Counted from the stretch's first letter, positions 34,650-47,835 are shown. The stretch is 64,000 nucleotides of DNA from Crotalaria pallida (GCA_037953625.1 CM075649.1:125733290-125797289), one strand, 5' to 3'. The notes: generated from the sequence alone by a model not told the origin. Translations and numbers: made by a program.

Positions 34650-36843
34650 TTTTTTTTAATAATCAATGGGGCACAAGCCCAGAAACAAAGGAATTATAAA
34701 ATCAAACGCGGGAACACGGTCTCATAACCATCCTCACATAGAAGAGCGAAGAGAGGTGGAGGAGGCACATTAATAAGATCATCACTATAAGAGCCTAAGT
34801 GCCCAGCATTAGCAAGAAAATCCGCACAACGGTTGGCTTCCCGATACACATGACAGATACTAAAATAAGGAACCTGCAATAGAAGATTGTTAATCTCACA
34901 AATCATAGTTGAAAAGTGATGATTTGATCTACTAGACCCCTTCACCATACTAACAACCACAGCTGAATCCAATTCAATCTCAAGATGAGTGCAACCCAAG
35001 GAGATAGCATGCTTCAAGCCTAAGGCTAAGCCCCAGCATTACGCTAGAAGAGAAGAACATGTTCCCAAAAAACAATGAAAACCAGAAATGAACTTGCCCG
35101 AAGCATCCCGAACAAGACCACCACAAGCCGCTGATTTACTCTCAAATTTGAGAGACCCATCAACATTCAGTTTAAAGTAGCCATCTTTAGGAGGCTTCCA
35201 ACCAATAAGCTCTTTATGCTTAACAAATCCATAAAGAAGAGGACTTTGAATATAGTTAATAATATTCTTAGAGAAACTCACAACCCGCAAAAGAAAAGAA
35301 GAATCAAGAATGTTGTGATTATTAAAAACCAATTCATTCCTTTCTTTCCATAAGCTCCATATCATAGCAGCGAAAAAAACCTGCCAATTTAAGTCCCCGC
35401 TACCAAGATTACCCTTGGATAGATTCAGGCATAGCCAATCAGGCATACATGCAGCATTAAAAAATCTAGCATAGGCGTTCCTGTGAACAAGTCTAAGCCA
35501 GATATGTTTCACATCATGACAGTCCCGCAACAAATGAATAAGGCTTTCAGGAGCAGAAGAACAACGGGGACAAGTACTAGAGAGCGTCATCCCCCTACGG
35601 AATCGTTCAAGATTGGTTAACAAACGATCATGACCAGCCTTCCACAAGAACCCGCGAATGCGTTGTGGCCCAGCCCACCGCCAAATCATCTCAAAAAGGG
35701 GATTCGGACTCTGCGGAGAATCACCAGCTAAACCTTGCCTCCTAGAAGCCACTGCAGACTTAATAGAGAACATGCCTGAAGGCTCCAGACCCCAAGCCAT
35801 AGAGTCTTCTCCCTTATCAGCCACAGGATGGAGCACACCCATGATACAAGACCTAATAGAATGAGGGACTAAATCATTAATCAAAGACCAGTTCCACTAG
35901 TATCCCAAAGAAAAACTAGCCACCGAATACCCTCTGCACCATTCCAGAACTTGAATATCAACCAAAGTGGCCAATGAGGGCAACCCCGGTAGCCATCTAT
36001 CAAGCCAAAATCGAGTTTTATTACCATTTCCAAGAACCCAATAGGTCACATCAATTACCTTCGGTGCCATCCTAATAATGCCCCACCAAAGAGCAGTTGC
36101 AGGCCCTCTAACAAGAGTTGTAGTATGATGGAGATCAGCCACCTTATATTTCCCCACAAGGACCCGAGCCCATAAAGTGTCAGGATCATTCATAATTCTC
36201 CAAACTAGTTTCATAAGAAAAGCTTCATTCACCATTCTAAGGCTTCGAAAGCCCAACCCACCCTCTATTTTCGGCTTACACACCTTCTCCTAGGAAACCA
36301 GGTGACACTTCCTAGCTTCATCAGTCTTCCCCCAAATAAAACTCCTACAAATCTTCTCAATCTCATCACAAATGGACATAGGAATCACAGTGGCCTGCAT
36401 AACATAACTAGGAAGGGACATGATAACTGACTGAGCCAAAGTAACACGGCCTGCAAAGGATAAGGAACGCATTTTTCAACCAGATAATTTTTTCCTAACT
36501 TTATCGACAAGAAAAGAAAAGGAAGGAATAGGAGAGCGAGCACTTTTCATAGGGATACCAAGATATTTACTAAAGTCGTCAGAGACAGAAATACCCAAAG
36601 CAGAGCTAATATCCAAAGCAACATTATCATGCACATTATTTGAGAAATAAACAGAGGATTTAGCTAGGCTAACCTTTTGACCAGAAACACTGCAAAAAAT
36701 ATCCATAATAGAATTAGTCTCATCCGCTTGAGCAAGAGAGGCTTCCCCAAAAAGGATAATATCATTAGCAAAAAAAAAAAGGCGAGAAAGTTTGGGGCCA
36801 CCCCTCCCCATAGAGATAGGCTTCCAAACATTTCTATCCAATG
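34650..36843 (-). pseudogene. LINE2: RT C-terminal part, zinc-binding domain and RNase H
   Basis: Read on the minus strand from 36843: an RT segment with FFFANDIILF (catalytic FADD changed to FAND), the YLGIPMKS block, the FAGRVTLAQSVIMSLPSY region, GNGNKTRFWLDRW, a zf-RVT-type domain (IRGFLWKAGHDRLLTN ... CPRC ... HLLRDC), then an RNase H domain (LNVDGSLK, ELDSAVVV, REANRCADFLAN). Stops near 36474, 36289, 35898 and 35037 break it. The 3' end carries an A-run (T-run at about 34650-34660), as expected for a LINE. The RT 5' part lies beyond element E at 42627-42985. Known: plant L1-type LINEs often end in RNase H. Confidence 0.88.
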
Positions 36844-39800
36844 TGTAACAGCCTGATTTTCGTAAACCAAAATAATTATCTTTTACTTATTAACGTTGCC
36901 AAAAATGAGGCCAATTTTTTTTTTTTTTGTAAAACATTGTTGAAGTGTCATTGACAACTTAGGGTCCCATGCGGAAAATCGAGTTGTTACTAAAAACATT
37001 TTACATATATACAAAACCTTCGTTTCCATAAAATGACTTGTTTTCAAAAAGCATTATGAAAAAGTGTTCATAACGGATTTCAAAAGTTTACATCATCCCC
37101 ATCTTCCAAATTGGAAACACTCCACACTTCAAAGTTTAGAACTTGGCTTAATTACATGATGGTTCGTTGCTCGGTAATCCTTGACTCAAGACACAAACAA
37201 TAATCTTAACTAAAATACTACCCCTAACCCTTTCTGTCGAACACCACCGGATGACGCTTCCCTTTTCTCCTTGGATGCTTTCTTCCTTTTCGAAGATGAA
37301 GTCCCTTCTATCGCTGCTCCTCCGCTGTAGTTAAGCTTCCGCTCCTGTTCCTCTAGAGGGGTGACCTCCTTATGCTGCTCCGTCTGCCCGTTGAGATATC
37401 AGCAGCACCGATATGCCAACGAGCAGGAGAGAGTAAGCAATCCGAACGACGAATCGTCGACGGTGTGGAATTACGATAGGCAAGATAGAAGGACTATACA
37501 AACATATTGTACAACATATAAACACACGACAATCGTGATAACAACATCAATATTATCAGTCTTATTGTCTTATTTATTATCTTTAACTTTTCCTTCTAAC
37601 TTTAATTCCGCTTCTCTTAATTATTCTTTCTTTCTCAGTTCTTTTCCATTATTCTTCTCACAGAATTTCTTCTTTTCCGATTTCATCAATCCATCTCATC
37701 CCTTTACTCTGGGGAATCATAAGATATCATCGAGGAATTCATTTCATTCTCGGCTATCACTCACGTCTACATCTCCTCGGTCATCCACCCAACCTAGTCG
37801 GAAGCAAACAGGAGTACAGGACCTTTACCACGCGGGCACGACAGCTGTCACAACACATAAATGGTCCCTGACCAGGAGGCCCAGCCTCAATAATATCAAC
37901 TCACAATAATCATGGCACACTGCCTCGCAGTGGCAAAACACAATGCCCCGTTCCAATCCCTCTCACTGTTCTCTATTTGCAATCTAGGGGGCGACAATAT
38001 GTTTCTAGTGGGCCCGCAGAACTTGCCACGGCATTAGACCCAGTCCCCACCACGTTAGTGCGCCACATGTGGAGTTCGTTCTGCCTAGAAACATACTCTA
38101 GACTTCTTGACGTTTCACCGTCATCGTCCTCCCCTAATGCAATCTCGTCCTAAGTATCCGCAGATACTTATCGTTTCTTCCTCTCCACTACTTCGCACTC
38201 TCATATCTCACAGCGTATGTCTTTTAAGTCTTTTAATCTTTTAATTATCCTAAGGTCGGCCCGTCCTTCGTGCAACCCTTCAACGAGTCCCGACCACTAA
38301 CTTGGCACAATCTTTCTCTCATCAAATCTCACATAGCACAGAGCTGGGATCATATCACATTCTCAAATTTCATTTCTCAAACTTTCTCCACATAATCTCA
38401 CTTTCATACTCTCTTCTCAAAATAGTCCTTTCGCAATACCTTTTTCAAAAACATCGTTTCACAAAATCTTTCTCAAAATATCACTCCAAAAGAAGACCTT
38501 CTCAACGTATTATTTCAAAAGGACTTATCAAAGATAGTTTCACAAAACCCCTTCAAAAATGTTGCTTCGTAAACTTCCTCCAAGGATTTCATTTCAAAAC
38601 ATTTTCACTAAACTTTCCTTCCAAAAACTTTTCTGAAAATACCTTTCATAATACTCCTCAAAATCTCCTCTCAAAAGAAAAACACTTTTAAAAGAATTCC
38701 TGTTCACAAACTCTCTTCTAAAATTTCTTCCAAGAATCTCCTTTTCAAAAAAAAAACTTTTTGAAAACCTCTTTTCAAAACCTGTTCAAAACCGTTTTTT
38801 TTTCGAAACTCTTTCAAAATTTACAATTTTGCTGGGCGCTAGTGGAGGAGCAAGCTCAACTCAACGCTAGTTCCCAGACTAAAACCAAAAACCAAGGAGC
38901 CCAGCTCCGCTCAACTCACATCTCATCTCCAACAAACAGCATCACTCTTCCCAGCTCTGGCTCGTTCTCAACATTGCCATTCATTCTTTCCCCCAATCTC
39001 AACTCTTATCTCTTTTCTCTTCCTCATTATTCATTTCTCATCATACCTTTACTTCCAATCTTATTACTTTCACAACTCCTTCTTTACCTTTTCATTTCTT
39101 TATTCAGGACGTACAGACGTTCGTCAGCATTTTGCTCATTTAAGTTCACAGTATTCTATTGCATCAGGCATAGATAATTAAAGACATAAAATAAAGCATC
39201 AATCACACAATCCACACACAACCACAATGTGGTCTTCGTCACCTTCGTATAAGTGGCCACACAATCAAACAATTGCCACTTATACTACTGACTATGGACC
39301 ACTAATTTCCGATCTTTGAGATGATACGGAACGTCCTAATACATCACCTAAACACCACAGTGTCTTAGGATAGCTTCTCTCTCACCTGAGGTCCAGCAAT
39401 TTAATGCGTACCGTTGCCTCGGATCCTTTGTGCTGCCGGCTGCCCCAATCCCTCATCTTTAAGATTATTCCTCGTACTAAATAAAATACGTTTAGGTTAT
39501 TAGCTTATATTATGAAAACCTTCTTCATAATTTAGACACTTTTAATCCTCGTCAAAACCTAAAACATAACCGTTTTCTTTCAAACAACTCGGATGTTTAT
39601 AACACCTTAAGTACTTTCAAAAATCATTTGAAAACATTATGAAAAGTTATTTAAACCATTTAGTTTGGGTGCTGGTCCGTTTTGGACAGCACCTTAGATA
39701 CATCTGAAAACACCGAAAAATCGCACTTTTCAAACCAACTTTGACCTAGATCAAATATCCTCAAAAACTCAACTTTAAAACACTTGAAAACATTTTAAAA

Positions 39801-42626
39801 CAAGAAATATAACTTAGAAAATTCTGGACAGCATCATGTCCTAAGTTTTAAAATTCATTTTCCATTGTTTAAAACCAACTCAAATCCATAACCAAATCAA
39901 GCATCTCGAGAACAATCAAATAAACACTTAAACCGATACTTTCTCAAGTTCAAACACTTAGAATCACACATGGACAACATGGTATTCAAGTAAAACAAAT
40001 CATTTAAACACTTCCATGCATTCTAGAAATCACTCTTACTTTATTTAAGAATCCTAAACAAACATTCATTCAATTCAAGCATCACATAATCACAAGTCAT
40101 CAAGCCAACATGACACGTTTACATACTCATTTATACACATAACTTAATCGATCAAGGAAATCAAATTCTTAAACATAATCAAACCGAATATGCATCACAT
40201 AAACACAATTTCATTTAACTTTCACTTAATCAATTTCCATTGTAGCAGAACTTCATCTTAAGATGCCTAAACATGTTAAAACCGTATGCATTATAACCTC
40301 ACAAGTCAACACATAATTTCATGACATGAACACATATACTCATTCAAGGAAATTCTACTCAAGAGTTAAGGTCTAAACCGTGACCTTGACTAGGTTTTCT
40401 CAAAAACACTTTCAAAGATTCAAGACTTCTAAAACAACTCCAAATTCGACAACAATTTCACATACCTCATTAAGCAAATAAAAATATAATCCTAGCATGT
40501 ATTTTCTTTATGAAACCGTGAGCACACATAGGTTTTTAGACAATTTTTATTTCACTTACAACACATAAAATCAACTCATAATTCATGGAAATCACATATT
40601 CATCACTTAAACTTAAGAAAATCTTGGTCCTTTTTTTTTATTTATTTATACTTACAAACCGTAGCTAACATGGAAAATCACACAATTTATATTCATTTAA
40701 AACATCATTAAACTCAAGATTGTAACATGCAAAAGATCAATCAAAAGAAAATCAAGTCTTTGATCACATCATCATCAAAACCGTGACTTGTCCATGATTT
40801 TCTTAAAAAGAGTTTTCTTAAAGATTCAAACTTCCAAATCATACTTGGAATCACAAGATAATCACATGCACACAACAAAATCCAACATCAAACTTCTAAC
40901 CTAAAGGTCAAGCACAAACCGTGGCCAACACAAGGAAAATCATCAAGAGAACTCAATCATCAAACATATCATGATTTAGGCATGGGTTTAGACATGCATG
41001 CAACCAAAAACACTAGATCTTTGGGAGATCCTTCATGAAAATTCAAAACCAAGTTCTTTTAAAAAAAACCCCTTTTAAGAAATCAAGGAAGAAAACTCAA
41101 AATCAAGAGAGAAAACACTTTCTTAACAAAACTTTTAGAATCATGTTTAGAAAATAACATGCATGAGAAGGAAATCACTAGATCTAATCATAAAACAAAC
41201 ATGCATCAACACTTTTTCAAACAAAATCAAGCTTTAGAAGAAGATCATGAAAAACGAAGAAGAATCAAAGAAAAAGGTTTAAAACTTTTAAGATCATAAA
41301 ACAAGGTTCTTACTTAATCAAAAGTCTTAGAGAATCAAGTCCAAATCTTAGGTCTCTTCTCTCTTTCCTCACGGCTCACTCACACTCTCTAAGGTCCATG
41401 GTTTTCTCCTTCTCTTCTTTACTAGCTTGGCTTGATCTATAGCTTAGGTTATGAAGAGTTCAAAGTTTGGTTTTCTCTTCCTTACAATTCGGCTACTCTC
41501 TCTCTTGTCACTAAGAGTTTGATTTTCTCTTAGTGCTATGTGTTTGGCTTTTGGAAAAGAAGTGGAAGAAAGTGTGTGTGTTGATGAAAGAATGGAGGAG
41601 AGTTTACTCACTCCCTCACGGTTTTAGGGTGCTTGTTGGTGTGTGTTGATGTTGTTTGAGAGAAGAAGGAAATGGTGAAGATGGAATGAAGAATGAAAGG
41701 GTGAAAATGAGCTCATCCCCTCTCTCACACGGTTTGGTCCTTCTTTTATTTTTCCTCACTTTTTCCTAATTGTCATCAAGGGCTTGCATGGGTGGCTTCT
41801 TTGCAAATACTTGGGGACTAATTCACAAAACTTGGAGGCCAAGTTTTGCTCCTAGGCCCCTCACGGCCTCCTTCCTTTCTCCTTCCTCTTTCTTCACTTT
41901 TTCTTCTCTTATGTCATGCTTGGTCATGGGGATGATGTCATGGTTTGACTATAAAGCATGCCACTTGGTAACCATGCAAATGAGCTTGGTGTCTAAGCTA
42001 TTCACCTAGCATTCGGCCATGGAAGGTTTAGGATAGGTTAGATTAGCTAATTAGGTTTAAGACACTAATTAGGGTTCTAATCATGATTAGGGTAGGATTA
42101 GGTTAATTAATCTAGGTTTAGTCCACTAATCCTTAGTGATTAGGGCTTAATCAAGGGTTAAGGTACTAATCAAAAGCTTAATCATGGGTTTAAGGAAAGT
42201 TAATTCTAGATTAGCTCACTAACCAAAAAGGGTTTAGGGTTTAAGAGAGTAATTAAGTTCTTAATCGAGATTTAAGGACTTGATTAGAGCTTAATCAAAG
42301 ATTAGGATACTAATTAGGGTTTCTAGAATCAATTCTTAATCAAGATGATTTGGACTTGGATTCTCGAAACTTAGAGAAAATAATTTTCCATCTTAAAATC
42401 ATATGCATGAATCTTAGGCAATCAAACACACATTCATAGAAAATAAATCGCCTTTCCAAAATAAGTTTCATTATTTCATGAAGAAAATCATACTTTAAAA
42501 TCATTTACCACCTTGAAATCGTGAAGAAAGAAATTTATTTAAGAGGTTACCCTTTTCAAAATTCTTTTCTCAAAAATAATTCTTTTTAGGGATTAAAACA
42601 GTACGAGGATTTTGAGGGGTGTTACA
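36844..42626 (-). mobile_element. Element E: 5.8-kb solo-LTR-like unit
   Basis: Ends TGTAACAGCC ... GGGTGTTACA (perfect 7-bp terminal inversion TGTAACA/TGTTACA), flanked by the 5-bp duplication CAATG (36839-36843 and 42627-42631) inside LINE2. On the minus strand it begins TGTAACACCCC, like a Tekay/Del LTR. Near the end (about 37300-37350, minus) it has an AGCGGAAGCTTAAC-type block resembling the post-acceptor segment of LTRs C and D, and a possible donor AAGTAAGA near 41313. No second LTR, primer site or coding domain was found, so a solo LTR is the best reading; the length is large for this class. Confidence 0.65.
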
Positions 42627-42985
42627 CAATGCATCCTGAATCATGTGAGACAGACGCTCCATGCACAGAACAAAAATATAAGGAGAGAGAGGATCTCCTT
42701 CACGTAAACCACGTTGGGGAAGAAACGAGGCTGAATGAGAACCATTCCAGTTAATACACATATTGGAGGTCGAAATGCACTCCACCACCAACTCAATGAA
42801 CTTACTATCCAGACCAGCATGAAAGAGAGTCTCCTGAACAAAACTCCATCTAATTCTGTCATAAGCCTTTTGAAGATCCAGCTTAATAGCCATAAACCCC
42901 CTACGACCCTTCAAATTCTTAAAAGAGTGAACGACCTCCTAGAGAATAATAGCATTATTAATTCCTTGCCGCCCCGGAATAAATC
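42627..42985 (-). pseudogene. LINE2: RT N-terminal part
   Basis: Minus-strand RT with MAIKLDLQKAYDRIRWSF and LREGDPLSPYIFVLCMERL. It continues directly into 36843 when E is removed. It is cut at about 42985 (FIPGRQGINN-like motif) by LTR remnant F or by 5' truncation. Confidence 0.87.
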
Positions 42986-44466
42986 AATTTTAGAAAATCA
43001 ATTTTATGAAAATTGGTAGAAATAATCGATTACTTTTCCAAGATAATCGATTACCAAGCTTCTGAGTTGTGACCTGAGAATTTTAATTAAAATCTAATCG
43101 GTTACATTTTAAATAATCGATTACTTTCCTCACAGGGAGTAGATAATCAATTACCTTGTTTTTATAATCGATTACTTTATTAAAAATGAATTTCACTATT
43201 TTTCACAGAAAGTCAATAATCGATTACCTTGGTTTTAATAATCGATTACTTTCATAAAAAACTAATTTCAAAGTTTTCACAAAATGAAGATAATCGATTA
43301 ATTTTAAGTTTTATTGATATCCGTGTCAGAATCAATCTTAAATGTTTCCAGATTTGTTTTTACATAATTGATTCTGATTCATTTTCAAAATTCGAATTTA
43401 AATATTATTTTGAAATATTTCCTTATTTGTTTTAAGAATCAAATCTTTGATTTATTTTCTAAAACATTTTTATTTAGTTTTGATTTTAAAACTTATTTTA
43501 TTTCCAAAATCGTTTTTGATTTGATTCTGATTTTATTTTCAAATTCAAAATTCAAAGATTCTAATCAAATCTTTTCAAATAGAATATTTGAAATATTTCA
43601 AGATTTGTTTTTGATTTTATTCTTAATTCAAATCTTTTATTTAAGAAAGGTTTTCTCTCTTCTTCTTCTCTAACTCTAAGTTTTGGCTTATGCTATAGTG
43701 AAACTTTACCATAGCCATTAGAGCTTTTATTGTTGTATCAGTGTTATATAGAACACACATTTGTTAGAAAGCCAAATTGTTGTATCCGCACTATTAAGAG
43801 TGCACTATAGTTCTTGTACCAAACCTATCATTCTAACTGTTGTTGTAAAGGGGTGTGTGACCCTTAGCTTTTAGGGAGTGGCTCCCTAGTTCGGACGTGC
43901 GGCGTTCGTGTTTTTAGGGTGAGGAATCCTTGTTGTATATCTGGGGTAGTGGCTAGACGAACGGTGGGGCACCTAGTAGATAGGCTACCTTAGTGTGAGG
44001 GTGTGGCATCCTCTAATTGTAATTGGGAAGCGAGGCGTCTTAGATTATAATTGATAAAAGCTCAAGCGGGTCGCTTGGGGACTGGACGTAGGTCTTTCGC
44101 TGGAAAGGCTGAACTAGTATAAAAATCCTGGTGCAATCTCTCTAACCCTCATCTCTTTATTTACCGTTGTTATATTTATTCTTATTGCAACGTAACGATT
44201 ATTTTTTTAATATATTAATTTAATTGTTTTAAATTAATTAGTGCGGTAACGTTTCCCATTGTTATCGTTTTAATTATACCGCGCGTATTAGTTTTTCTAT
44301 TATTATTATTATTATCCGCTTCCGCGCAATCATTTTTCAATGTTTTACTGTTTTCCGCTGCAAAATTTATTTAAATTTGTTGAAAACGATTTAAAGCAAA
44401 CGTTTATCAATGATTTTATAAAAACCCAATTCACCCCCTCTTGGGTGACGGCTGCCAATCCTAACA
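42986..44466 (+). repeat. Remnant F: copia-like LTR
   Basis: It ends with CCCAATTCACCCCCTCTTGGG ... CCTAACA, a 3' LTR ending familiar from plant Ty1/copia elements; a TATA-like AGTATAAAAATCC near 44117 would precede R/U5. No primer site follows and no partner LTR is seen, so this is a solo or truncated LTR. Its left part holds a cluster of AATCGATTAC motifs (43024-43300). The left border is uncertain. Confidence 0.6.
43020..43302. repeat. Cluster of AATCGATTAC motifs in F
   Basis: At least eight exact or one-base variants of AATCGATTAC in about 280 bp, irregularly spaced (for example 43024, 43042, 43166, 43211, 43237). TAATCGATTA is a perfect palindrome. Similar motif-rich LTRs are, from memory, common in legume copia elements; not checked. 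Confidence 0.75.
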
Positions 44467-44548
44467 ATATGTAATACAGGTTATTGACTATCAAAGTCAA
44501 CCGATGCATCAATGCATGCTTGGCTTTTCCATGTGTTGGAGCCATACC

Positions 44549-44578
44549 TTATTAAAGTATGGAAATATCCTTGGATCC
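44549..44578 (+). pseudogene. LINE1: short internal fragment
   Basis: Translates as LIKVWKYPWI-like sequence, the conserved motif just upstream of the LINE zinc-binding region. It links the RT part (to 33464) with the C-terminal part (from 50604). Confidence 0.7.
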
Positions 44579-44615
44579 ATGGTTAGCAAGATCGCGTTAA
44601 AACTCGTAAGATCGC

Positions 44616-44937
44616 TAGTACACAAGAGTTTCCAACTGGAGCAATTACTAATGGGCCAACTGTTGTGGAAGGAGAAAACAGGCCCAAAAGGAACAGGAAA
44701 GCCCCAAAATGGATGAATGAATTTATTACTAAATAGGCCTATTATAGTTATCTAGTTATTGTAGTAGTCAATTTACTCTCTTTATCTTTGGCCCACTGGT
44801 GGCAGAGTATTTAAGACACACGCGTTGTAGTAAAAAGGCATGAAAAGTTTGTTATCAATCATTTGCATTTCTTCATTTCTGGAGACCTGATCCCATCTCG
44901 AATAGGGTATCAAATCTTACTTTCTAGCCACGTATCA
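44616..44937 (+). repeat. Element G 5' LTR
   Basis: Starts TAGTACAC (the 3' copy has TGGTACAC, so the initial TG is mutated) and ends CCACGTATCA. A TATTTAAG promoter-like motif is at about 44808. It is followed by TTTTGGTGCCTTCATT, where the primer site should be; the primer tRNA was not identified. Confidence 0.9.
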
Positions 44938-44961
44938 TTTTGGTGCCTTCATTCCCAAACC

Positions 44962-45707
44962 ATGCCTCCCAAACCGCAACAAACCTCCAATGACCTTGTT
45001 GCACAGCTCACCGCCAGATTTGAGGCCATGTTCACTGCCAAAATGACCGAGTTACAGCTCACCATGGAGGCAAGACATGACCACCTTTCCTCCACCGTCA
45101 CCGACCTCCAACACCGCCTCACCCAACAACCACCATCTCCTTCCCATGACTCCTCCCCCCCCACAACCCTTTTGCTCACTCTCATTCCTCTCCTCCCCGT
45201 CCACCCAAGATCCACTTACAAACCTTTCATGGTTCAGATCCACTTGAATGGATCTTCCCGGCGGAGCAGTTCTTTGACCTGTATCATGTTGATGTTGACC
45301 GCTGCCTGGAAATGATTCCCTTCTACATGACTGGCACCGCCCTTAACTGGTTTAAGTGGTTAGCCCACACTAACCAACTCACATCATGGAATGCCTTTAC
45401 CCGTGCTTTGGAGACCCGATTTGGACCATCTACCTTCGAAAACCATCAGGCCACCTTGTTTAAGCTGCGTCAAATCAGTACAGTTACCGATTACCAACTG
45501 CAATTCGAGAAAATCTCCAACCGTGTCTATGGTCTTTCCCCAGAAGCCATCCTCAATTGTTTCATTTCTAGTCTCAAACCTGAGATCCAACGTGAAATAG
45601 CAGTATACCAACCACAATCCATTACCAAGGCCATTGAGCTAGCTAAACTTGTTGAATCTAAGATCAATGATGCCCATCCTTCACACCCTACACACCACGA
45701 CCCCTAA
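44962..45707 (+). pseudogene. gag: Element G gag, frameshifted
   Basis: The start MPPKPQQTSNDLVAQL at 44962 is followed by a coiled-coil-like segment and proline-rich stretch. A frameshift near 45160-45300 moves to the frame of 45312-45707, which carries the Gag core (FYMTGTALNWFKWL, FGPSTFENHQATLFKL, CFISSLKPEIQREIA). A possible zinc-knuckle remnant (FYCNDKYHVGHNCHPKH, near 45835-45880) follows after a stop. Confidence 0.8.
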
Positions 45708-45856
45708 ACCCACCACCCCTAGCCCAACAAATTAACCCCAAGCCTCTCTTACCAAACCCCCCATCCCCACCACTACCCTGGAAAAAACTTACACCCACCG
45801 AAATCCAAGAAAAAAGATCCAAGGGTCTTTACTTTTATTGTAATGACAAGTACCAT

Positions 45857-46847
45857 GTGGGTCACAATTGTCACCCAAAACATCTCTTACTCCTCCTACT
45901 AGATGACCCACCCCCTTATACCGAATTTGCCACTTCCGAATTACCCTCCTCTACCCATACTGATCCAGACCCACGACCTCTTGATGATACTACTGGCGAG
46001 GACTTGACCCATTTCCAGCTGTTTACTTGTGCCATCTTGGGGGACCATACACCACGAACATTACGAATTCTAGGCCGAATCCAGGGACACTCCTTCACAG
46101 TTTTAATTGATTCAAACAGTTCACTCAACATTATCCAGCCAAGAGTAGCCGTATTCCTTAACTTACAGATTACCAAGGCTCCTGCCTTGCTTCTTTGTCA
46201 TGGTTGGTAATGGACAATTTATTTACTGCTCTAGCATTTGTGAGGACGTTCCCATACTGTTGAATGGTCATCTATTTACTATTTTCCTTTATGTTTTACC
46301 TATACAAGGGGCTGATATTGTACTTGGTGTACAGTGGTTGGGTACTTTAGGTCCTGTGTTGACTGGTTATTCCATACCTCAAATGTCCTTTACTATTAAT
46401 GATGAAACAATGACACTTGCGGGTACTACAAATAGGACACCTAGTGCAGCTTCATTCCACCAAATTGCTCATATGGTTGACACTGATGTTGTGGCTGCCC
46501 TATACAACATTTCTATTGGGCCAAGTACTGCTCAAGTGGACACTATTACCTCCCCTTCACTTCCTGTTATGGATACACTCCCGTTGGAAGCCCCTCCCAC
46601 TATGGACCCTGCACTATTTTCTCTATTGACCTCTTTTAAAGAGGTGTTTGACAAACCTCATGGACTTCCACCCATGCGGCCCCATGATCATCACATCCAT
46701 GTACTACCTCATTCTGCCCCTGTCAATGTATGCCCTTATAGGTACCCTCAGTGCCACCGTACAACCATGACACAATTAATTGAGGACATGTTAGCTGATG
46801 GTTTAATCAAGCCCAGTACTAGCCTTACTCTTCTCCAGTCCTCTTAG
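45857..46847 (+). pseudogene. Element G protease and RT N-terminal region
   Basis: The protease has its active-site motif as LIDSNSS (usual D-S/T-G; the glycine is replaced by asparagine) near 46107, and the downstream DIVLGVQWL motif near 46315. A frame break falls near 46200. The RT N-terminal tail (PYRYPQ, EDMLADGLIKPS) follows and ends in a stop at 46845-46847. Confidence 0.8.
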
Positions 46848-47835
46848 TGAAGAAGAATGATGGATCATGGAGATTTTGTGTGGATTACCGGGCATTAAAT
46901 GAAATTACCATTCCGGATAGATATCCAATTCCCACTGTTGACAAGCTTTTAGATGAGTTGCATGGTGCTCATTATTTCACTCGTTTGGATTTACGATCCG
47001 GATTTAACCAAATTCGTGTGGCCCCGAAGGATGTCTCTAAAACAGCCTTTAGAACAATTGATGGGCTTTTCTAATTTGTGGTAATGCCCTTCGGCCTAAC
47101 CAACGCTCCTTCAACGTTTGAAGCTGCTATGAACGATTTGCTTAGGCCATTTCTCAGGCGTTTCGTCTTGGTTTTTTTGACGATATATTAATCTACTTTG
47201 CGGATTGCAATTCCCATTTACATTATTTATGCCAAGTTTTACAGTTGTTACTTGATAACAAATACTTTGTGAAGTATTCTAAATGTGCTTTTGGGGTCAC
47301 ATCTGTTTCATATTTGGACCATATTATTTCAGTTGCTGGTGTGCAAGTGGATGACTCCAAAATAAAGGCAATTTTGGAGTGGCCCATTCCCAAGTCCATG
47401 ACTGAGTTGAGAGGTTTTCTGGGCCTTTCAGGATACTACCTCAAGTTTGTTCGTCACTATGCTACAATAGCTAGTCCACTTACAGATATTCTTAAATCCC
47501 CTACATTCTTGTGGAATACAGATGCTAATGTTGCTTTTAGAAAATTACAAGAAGCCTTAACATTTATTCTTATTCTACAATTGCCTGATTTTTCTGTGCC
47601 ATTTGACTTGGAGTGCGATGCATCCTCCACTGCTATTGGTTCTGTGCTCTCTCAGAAGTCTCATCCTGTACCTTATTTTAGTAAAAAGCTTTGCCCTCGC
47701 ATGCAATCGGCCTCAGCTTCTTCTAGGGAGATGTTTGCCATCACCGAATCTGTGAAGAAATGGCGACACTATTTACTAGGGAGGAAATTCAGAATTTATA
47801 CAGACCAAAAGAGTTTGAAAAACTTGTTAACATAA
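46848..47835 (+). pseudogene. pol: Element G RT and RNase H N-terminal part
   Basis: RT motifs in order: KKNDGSWRFCVDYRALN, TRLDLRSGFNQIRV (catalytic Asp), a TAA at 47072, VMPFGLTNAPSTFE, and the DDILIY catalytic pair after a small frameshift near 47175. The frame from 47245 carries the RT thumb (GFLGLSGYYLKFV) and RNase H (LECDASSTAIGSVL, SREMFAI, IYTDQKSLKNLL). A stop at 47833 follows. Confidence 0.87.

Larger units (their letters stand above)
33465..44548. mobile_element. 11-kb block bounded by 45-bp inverted repeats, splitting LINE1
   Basis: 33465-33509 and 44504-44548 are reverse complements with 43 of 45 positions identical, starting GGTATGGCTCC. LINE1 coding sequence stops at the left border and resumes directly at the right border with an IKVWKYPWI-like motif. 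Inside are a possible captured gene fragment, LINE2, LTR-like unit E and LTR remnant F. It looks like a DNA transposon enlarged by later insertions, but no target duplication is visible and some LINE codons seem lost. An inversion or rearrangement is the alternative. Confidence 0.55.

Noticed and set aside
37361..39177. Several ORFs of 111-182 codons inside element E
   Set aside because: Low-complexity T/C-rich plus-strand frames in an LTR-like unit that is oriented on the minus strand.
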